Shown here in pieces: positions 58,470-64,000 of a stretch of DNA of 64,000 nucleotides. The notes under the pieces were generated by a model. It made no database searches. It was not told the origin of the DNA and was given only the letters and a program-made list of their open reading frames with translations. The position numbers and the translations under genes were made by a program. Each line of letters opens with the position of its first letter. The stretch's first letter is position 1. The stretch lies in NCBI GenBank assembly GCA_964023275.1, contig OZ029923.1, positions 9,195,685 to 9,259,684 of the forward strand, read 5' to 3'. This DNA comes from Norana najaformis. Taxonomy: Eukaryota > Annelida > Clitellata > Crassiclitellata > Hormogastridae.

Positions 58470-58770
58470 GTAACAGCCTTGTAACCGATATTTCTACAGC
58501 GCCCAACGAAAACCAAGTGGCGGGAATCAGGTTATTCATGGGCTTCAGTCAAAACAAAATCGATAGGCAAGAAGGGTCCGGTTCCAGGTCAAGATCCAGG
58601 ACTCAAGCAGGCAGGCAGTCAGACGGCTACGGTGGATGGTGTTTGGAATTAGGGCAGAAAGAGAGATAAGGGGAATCAGGATAAGATCTCCGAAAGCGGA
58701 ATGTTTTCAGCTTTGGATGAAAGATCTCCCCAGGGATTGCAAGGGGTGAAGTGTTTGTGAGTTCGTATGA
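58470..58770 (-). mobile_element. CR1/L2-like 3' fragment (family X)
   Basis: The reverse strand reads FHPKLKTFRFRRSYPDSP, paralleling the reverse frame at 29103-29260 (KLKFHLFKKSYPDPSNAPP). The 3' end is TTTTCGTTGGGCGCTGTAGA, then AATATC. Confidence 0.65.
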
Positions 58771-59339
58771 TATGACAAAAACCTATTAGAAAAGTTAAGT
58801 TATTAGCTTGTCCTTTTAATTTTAGCCTTTTTGCAACCTTTATTCACCAAAAGTATGGTAGGCCTAGCACACAGAATACAGGAACAAAAAGCGCAATAAA
58901 CACTGCATAGGCCTATACAGAAAGGTCTTTGCGACATTTATCGGGTCAGGGCAACAGGTCAGCATCTACGTCAAGGCGCATCGAGATATATGCGTGACGA
59001 TGTTGGATCGTAGGCCTATACCGATCGTGACTACACTGTTCAGAGATTAGTTTAGTATATCAAGCTAGCACTGTTTGTAGGCCCACACGGGCCTAAAACA
59101 GCGCGCCTCTAATTCTACCCGATAAATACACCGGCAATTAAGCCACGTTGAGGCTATTTGGTCGCTTTTGAATCACAGGTACACAATACATTAAGAGCTC
59201 ATGTATAGTGTCGTTCTTTATGATCGTTCACAGAGGGAAGGAGGGGTTATCGAAATCCCGACAGATGGAGGGGTTGAGCCCAATGCCGACGTCCACACCT
59301 AAACTGGGTGCTTACAATTACTTCAGTAGCCTTAAACGT

Positions 59340-59810
59340 CAACACCAATTTCAGTCAGGAGGCAGACAGTCTGTACTGCGTTGGCTCATCATCATATTGC
59401 CGAAAGAATTATATATCGTCTGGACCTCTGTAAGTTACTGGCTACCTAACTTCAGCAGTCTTGTGTATACTGATCTGCAGTCATAACACTTCCATCTACA
59501 ATGCCCTTCAAACTTGTCAACCTACTTACATTCGCCAGCTATTCACTATCCAACCGCCTAGATCTACTTGTTCTTCCTCATATCTCCCCCTGTCTCGGCC
59601 TCCACTCTCCTATTTCAAATTCTGCAACCGCTTGCTAATCAACGCGGCGCCAGTCTGTGGAACATAATCCCGAAAAGATCCCTCACATCCGAGCACTCCT
59701 CTGCTTACCCTCGCTCCTGCGGCTCTTCACTCGAGACTGCAGATGACAACCGAGTTTTTCAAGCTAACCTGCCCTGCTTCCGCTCCTGCAGCATCTCATG
59801 ACCACCAACA
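59340..59810 (+). mobile_element. CR1/L2-like ORF2 C-terminal fragment (family X), forward
   Basis: Forward frames: HNTSIYNALQTCQPTYIRQL, then FTIQPPRSTCSSSYLPLSRP, FKFCNRLLINAAPVC and WNIIPKRSLTSEHSS. The PTY(I/L)R-L and F-C-N-R blocks match the copy at 29103-29601. Two frame breaks. Confidence 0.75.
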
Positions 59811-60129
59811 CGAACGATTTCCACCACAGCACCATGTTGCAACCCCGGCTTGACCCCCGGATTCTGACCTGGCGTCGAAAAGCGACCAAACAACTTAGCT
59901 CTTAGGGACTTTTCATATAGCGCTTGTGTTTAAACTGGTAACCTAATCCGGCTTTTGTGTGGCGCTGAGAAATATCGAAGATTTAGATTTGCATTATATC
60001 GCATGCTGGTACTGGTTGGAGTCCCTGTGCTCGACACGGCAGTGCCAGAGTACCTCATATGTCAGCAAGATCAAACAGAAAATTTTAAGCCTTAGTACTC
60101 TGTTGCATCGTCTAACGCAACAGAACAAA

Positions 60130-60420
60130 TGCAAAATGCAACTGTATATGTTTTCTATAGCGACCGTATGACCTCCTACCCTGCTCATTTTTCAATGAAT
60201 TTATCAGGTGAGATCGTTCACCACCGCTGCCCGTTTGAATGAGCGCCACGTCATTTAAGGTCCCCGTGGACGGACCGTGCTAGCCCGATATTCAAAACTC
60301 TGAAATAAGCGACGATCGGGTTGCGAACCGGCATCCTCACGCACAGAGGCGCCTTGACTGACGTCAGCTTTAACCGATGTAGCTAACCAGTCCGGCCAAC
60401 AGCCAGTTTCACGTAGGTCC
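60130..60420 (-). mobile_element. tRNA-derived SINE (family 4), full-length reverse copy
   Basis: On the minus strand: GCCGGACTGGTTAGCTACAT (A-box-like), GGATGCCGGTTCGCAACCCG (B-box-like), then CGGGCTAGCACGGTCCGTCC, AAACGGGCAGCGGTGGTGAA, TGATAAATTCATTGAAAAAT, GAGCAGGGTAGGAGGTCATA and a short tail. It provides the tRNA head of the family. Confidence 0.82.
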
Positions 60421-60639
60421 CCACACCCACTTTCACGCTGTTGGGGTTTTCCTCCTCATTCATCTGGCGTTGAAGTGCGGAAGTCCGCAAAGGGAAGGAG
60501 GTATGTCATGTGCGGACAAAATCGGACGAGGGGAGGAATCGAAGGTCCACAGTAAGTCTTTTTGCAGACGTCTTTCACGGACACCTCTGCTGGGGTGTGA
60601 AGCATTAGGCCTAATCTTCTGGCAAGGACAGTTATGTGA

Positions 60640-60715
60640 ATAAGTTGGTTCCCGCGACTTAGCTTTCGTTGAGCTCTGTAAAAATCTCGAGCTTACGATT
60701 ACGATTATCTGGCCG
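60640..60715 (+). mobile_element. Non-LTR 3' end with (GATTAC)n tail
   Basis: CCCGCGACTTAGCTTTCGTT, then GAGCTCTGTAAAAATCTCGAG, then (TTACGA)n. The same 3' end is at 61235-61300 (plus) and, reversed, at 61860-61920. Confidence 0.6.
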
Positions 60716-61234
60716 GGATGACTGTGAGTCATTTCTTAATACCTTATATAACCTACCAACATTTTGCCTGTATAAACTTATTTCTTTATCTCCTAGCTTG
60801 GCCTTCAAAACCCTCAGTCCAGACGATCTTGGCAATTAATATCGCATAAGCCACGCCCAAACTATTCTGCTCGATCGCTGTTGACCCCTTTATCGGGAGT
60901 AGTCTACTTCCCAGACGAAAAACACCGCTTCTTGTTTAGCAAGGGGCTAAAAAAAGTGGCAGGAGCGCGGGGAACACGGCGCGCCTACTCAAGGGCTTGT
61001 GCTTTTTACCTCGGGACAAATGGACTCGCCGAAGACGCAAAGTCACGAAGCATCGATGCGTTTCGAAATCATGTGATAAAACCATCAATCACCATCAGAC
61101 CCACGTGAATGTCGACCTCAGCTATAGGTCAACGACTAACAAACAAACTGCGTTTCAATGCCACGCTGTCTCTCTGTCTGACTCTTGGATCTTGACCTAG
61201 TACCGAACACTTTTGCCTGTCGATTTTGTTTTGA

Positions 61235-61300
61235 CTGAGCGCCGGTTCCCGCGACGTGGTTTTCGTTAGAAATCTCGGGATTACGATTACGATCACTAAG
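61235..61300 (+). mobile_element. Non-LTR 3' end with (GATTAC)n tail, second copy
   Basis: CCCGCGACGTGGTTTTCGTT, then AGAAATCTCGGGATTACGAT and TACGATC. Matches 60640-60715. Confidence 0.6.
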
Positions 61301-61354
61301 ACGCCTAAGCAACTAGTTATACGATGCACTATGCGCGTTAAGTAGGGCTATAGG

Positions 61355-61440
61355 ACCCATAATAAGTATGGTCGAGACCTTGCAGTCGCTATACATTTTA
61401 CACTTTACACTTACGTTTACATTTATAGCAAAGCCGATCA
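61355..61440 (+). mobile_element. SINE family 4, 3' tail fragment
   Basis: TATGGTCGAGACCTTGCAGT, then CGCTATACATTTTACACTTT and (ACRTTT)n-like repeats. Matches the end of the copy at 30480-30740. Confidence 0.6.
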
Positions 61441-61942
61441 ACTACAACTGATTATAAGCGATTGTAAGCCTGTATCAAATCAAAAATTTAGGGTTAAGGC
61501 CAATGACTGACTGTGAGTACGCTTATCACGTGCATTGTCTGACTTGACAGCGTGCTAAGTGTAGCCTTTGAGCTGTTTATTGTGTACGATCGCATACGAG
61601 TCCCGATGCTAGAACGTAACTCAGCCGGGAAATATATACAGCAGAAAATAACACATGAAAAACTCTTGAATAAACTGGTAAACCTGGGGCAGAAACCTTG
61701 CAGTTCCTACAGCCTAGCATGCTGAGAGGCAACATTTGGGGCAATTATCAGTTGCTTCATCACATAATTTACCATTAATCACAGTACTGTTTTAAAGACT
61801 AAATTAGCAATAGATGCTATTTCCTGGCCAACCACATTTGCTGCAACAATCAGTAATCGTGATTTCTCGAGATTTCTATAGCGCCTAACGAAAGCCACGT
61901 CACACAGCAACTCAAGTGGTTTCAACTGATGAACGTTACTTA

Positions 61943-62095
61943 TAAGAATCTAATCTAATCTAATCTACAGACTTCTATAGCGCTGTTATCATAACGCGCA
62001 AGGCATCATTCGATTGTCGCTTCAAATCAAAATCGCAATCAAAAATTATAAACCGTTGGAGAAGCCGGGCCGAATTCCAGTGGGTCAGAGAATGT
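61943..62095 (-). mobile_element. CR1/L2-like 3' end with (GATTA)n tail
   Basis: TAATCTAATCTAATCTACAG, then ATAACGCGCAAGGCATCATT, a CATAATC-like block, and AAGCCGGGCCGAATTCCAGT. It lies between the end of the RT ORF element (62222) and the other tail fragments. Confidence 0.75.
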
Positions 62096-62221
62096 ATGCA
62101 TTGCCATTTTCTTACTATCGTTAACACAGCTTGTTGCAATACGCGTCCCGCCGCTTTGTGTCTCACTCCTCAACCTCTTTCCTCTTCGTAAGCGGAGATT
62201 TTTCAGATTTTCTTCTTCTTT

Positions 62222-64000
62222 TCAACCGTCCTCGATACGAGGGTTGGTCGCATTGTAGACGATTCTTCTCCAACCACTCCTATCCTCGGTTCTTCTCAGC
62301 AACTTCTCTGTGGCTATGCCGGACCATTCACTTATGTTGTCCATCCACCTCTTCCTTGGTCTTCCTCTTGCTCTTGCTCCCGGAACCGTTCCTTGCATGA
62401 TTTCCTTCTCCAAACAATCACCCTGTTTCCTCATTATGTGTCCGAAGTACGACATCTTTCTTCTTTTGATTGATTCAAGTAGACTCCTTTCCACACCAGC
62501 CTTCTCTAGAACCCACTCATTTGTTCTTTTTTCTGTCCATGATATTCTAAGTATTTTCCGTATGCACTTCATTTCAAATGCCATTATTCTATCCTCATCC
62601 CTCTTTTTGATTGTCCAACTCTCACATCCGTACATCATTACTGGCCAAATGAGCGTCTTCATTAATTTTAACTTTGTGGATACTTTGATTTTATGGCACT
62701 TCCACAATTTCACCAGATCTGCTCCCACTCCATGTCCTCTTGCAATTCTTACTCTTATCTCCCTACTACACTCGGCATCTTCTGTGACGAGCGATCCCAA
62801 GTATACGAACGTGTCCACTTGTTCTATCCTGATGTCTTGCACCTTGATGTTACATTGTGCACCTGCCATTGCCATGCATTTTGTTTTCCCTATGTTGATC
62901 TCCAGCCCCTTCTTTCGGCCTTCTCTGTCCAATCGAGACACCAAGTCCTGTAATTCCGCTTCTGTGCTTGCCATCAACACTATGTCATCCGCATAACGTA
63001 GGTTTGTTATCCTTCTTCCTCCAATTTGAATACCTCCTTTGTAACCCTCTAGTGCTTCCCTCATGACCATTTCGGATAAAATGTTAAACAAGGTTGGTGA
63101 AATCACGCACCCCTGCCTCACTCCCCTTCTTATTCTAAACCCACTTGACAATATGCCGCCAATTTTTACCTTTGCCGTCTGTTTGCTATACATTTCTGCC
63201 ATCAAATTTATAATGTGTACTGGGTAGCCCATCTCCACCATTGACATCCATAGTTTCTCATGTGACACACAGTCGAAAGCCTTCCTAAAGTCGACGAAAC
63301 ACATGTACAACGGTTGTTGATGCTCTCTCATCTTTTCCATGATAATTCTAAGGTTCGTCACCTGATCTCGTGTCCCTTTTCCACGTCTAAATCCTGCCTG
63401 AACATCCGCCAATTCCGATTCTGTTCTACTTCTTATCCTTTCCAGTATTATCTTTAGGATTATCTTGCTCGCGTGTGACACCAGTGCTATGGTCCTGTAG
63501 TTCTTGCATTGTTTCAAATCTCCAGTTTTTGGTATTGGTATAAATATTGATTCCGTCCAATCCCCCGGCCATTCCCCCGTTTCCCACACCTCTACACATA
63601 TCCTATGCATTCTGTCTGTTGCCGTGTCTCCCGCGAACTTGAACAACTCTGCTGGTACCCTATCTGGGCCCGCACTTTTCCTTTTTGCCGTATCTTTTAT
63701 CGCACGCTCAACCTCTGATCTCAATGGGGCAAGTTCTTTTAGGTGTTCTCCCTTTACTTTACATGTGTCCTCCCCTTCATATAACTCCTCACAGTACTCC
63801 TTCCATCTTTCAGCAACTTCTTCTCTTATTGTAATCTCCTCGTCTGTTTTTGATTTTACACAAGTCAGCTGTGGTCTGAACTTTCCTGTAAGCGTCCTTA
63901 CAGTTTGGTAGACCCTCCTGATGTCCCCCTTACTGTTTGATTCCTCCAAGTCCTCGCATACGTCCTCTATTTGTTTTTGTTTATCTTCTCTTATTCTCCT
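62222..64000 (-). CDS. Non-LTR retrotransposon reverse transcriptase (RTE-like ORF), C-terminal part, open to the window edge
   Basis: The frame is open from the right edge (64000) to a stop at 62222-62224, at least 592 residues with no break. RT motifs in order: the KSAGPDRVPAELFKF region, NYRTIALVSHASKI, QAGFRRGKGTRDQ, YMCFVDFRKAFDCVSHEKLW, RRGVRQGCVISPTLFNI, the catalytic LRYADDIVLMAS and GLEINIGKTKCM. The C-terminal domain has WPVMMYGCESWTIKK, ISWTEKRTNEWVLEKAG, YFGHIMRK and RGRPRKRWMDNI. This C-terminal series is typical of RTE-type ORF2 proteins, in which an endonuclease domain precedes the RT; here that part lies off-window. The YADD motif and lack of stops suggest a recent copy. Clade is inferred. 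Confidence 0.93.
   Translation of the reverse strand, partial: RRIREDKQKQIEDVCEDLEESNSKGDIRRVYQTVRTLTGKFRPQLTCVKSKTDEEITIREEVAERWKEYCEELYEGEDTCKVKGEHLKELAPLRSEVERAIKDTAKRKSAGPDRVPAELFKFAGDTATDRMHRICVEVWETGEWPGDWTESIFIPIPKTGDLKQCKNYRTIALVSHASKIILKIILERIRSRTESELADVQAGFRRGKGTRDQVTNLRIIMEKMREHQQPLYMCFVDFRKAFDCVSHEKLWMSMVEMGYPVHIINLMAEMYSKQTAKVKIGGILSSGFRIRRGVRQGCVISPTLFNILSEMVMREALEGYKGGIQIGGRRITNLRYADDIVLMASTEAELQDLVSRLDREGRKKGLEINIGKTKCMAMAGAQCNIKVQDIRIEQVDTFVYLGSLVTEDAECSREIRVRIARGHGVGADLVKLWKCHKIKVSTKLKLMKTLIWPVMMYGCESWTIKKRDEDRIMAFEMKCIRKILRISWTEKRTNEWVLEKAGVERSLLESIKRRKMSYFGHIMRKQGDCLEKEIMQGTVPGARARGRPRKRWMDNISEWSGIATEKLLRRTEDRSGWRRIVYNATNPRIEDG

Noticed and set aside
62310-62996. 228-residue forward frame opposite the reverse transcriptase
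   Set aside because: It is the antisense shadow of the RT ORF, whose motifs are clear on the minus strand.

Overview
This is a window of animal (metazoan) nuclear DNA, AT-rich, with intron-rich genes and a heavy load of broken transposable elements. No prokaryotic, plasmid or CRISPR structure is present. The gene set (an ANKDD1-type ankyrin/death-domain protein, a TRPM channel, a BTBD1/2-type BTB-BACK-PHR protein and a SERINC) is common to many animals. Together with several non-LTR and tRNA-derived SINE families it points to a non-vertebrate animal, but I cannot place it to phylum from the sequence alone. Family assignments rest on recalled family sequence features, not on a search.

Layout. 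(1) 1-3382, plus strand: the 3' end of an ANKDD1-like gene (last four exons). Its introns carry a 28-bp minisatellite (679-1067) and a MITE-like element (1281-1641). (2) 3383-8576: AT-rich, no gene seen. (3) 28608-8577, minus strand: a complete 26-exon TRPM channel gene. All 25 splice phases match and the joined frame encodes 1534 residues. Its introns hold CR1/L2-like 3' fragments, SINEs and three tandem arrays, one of which abuts the donor of exon 1. (4) 28609-31617: a repeat-filled spacer of about 3 kb between the divergent TRPM and BTBD genes. (5) 31618-37141, plus strand: a BTBD1/BTBD2-like gene in four coding exons, with an orphan ankyrin-like segment in its first coding intron. (6) 37142-42904: mostly empty, with one MITE-like copy at 40649-41044. 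(7) 55837-42905, minus strand: a SERINC gene in 12 located exons. The first exon, and probably one short exon near the 3' end, were not found. (8) 55880-62221: a transposon graveyard. (9) 62222-64000, minus strand: an open reverse transcriptase ORF running off the right edge.

The four cellular genes have no obvious shared pathway: apoptosis/innate-type adaptor, divalent-permeable cation channel, ubiquitin-ligase substrate adaptor, and membrane lipid/serine carrier. I see no new multi-gene system. The most unusual material is in the repeats: short-repeat-tailed non-LTR ends, at least four tRNA-headed SINE families, two inverted-repeat element types, and tandem arrays lying close to splice sites.
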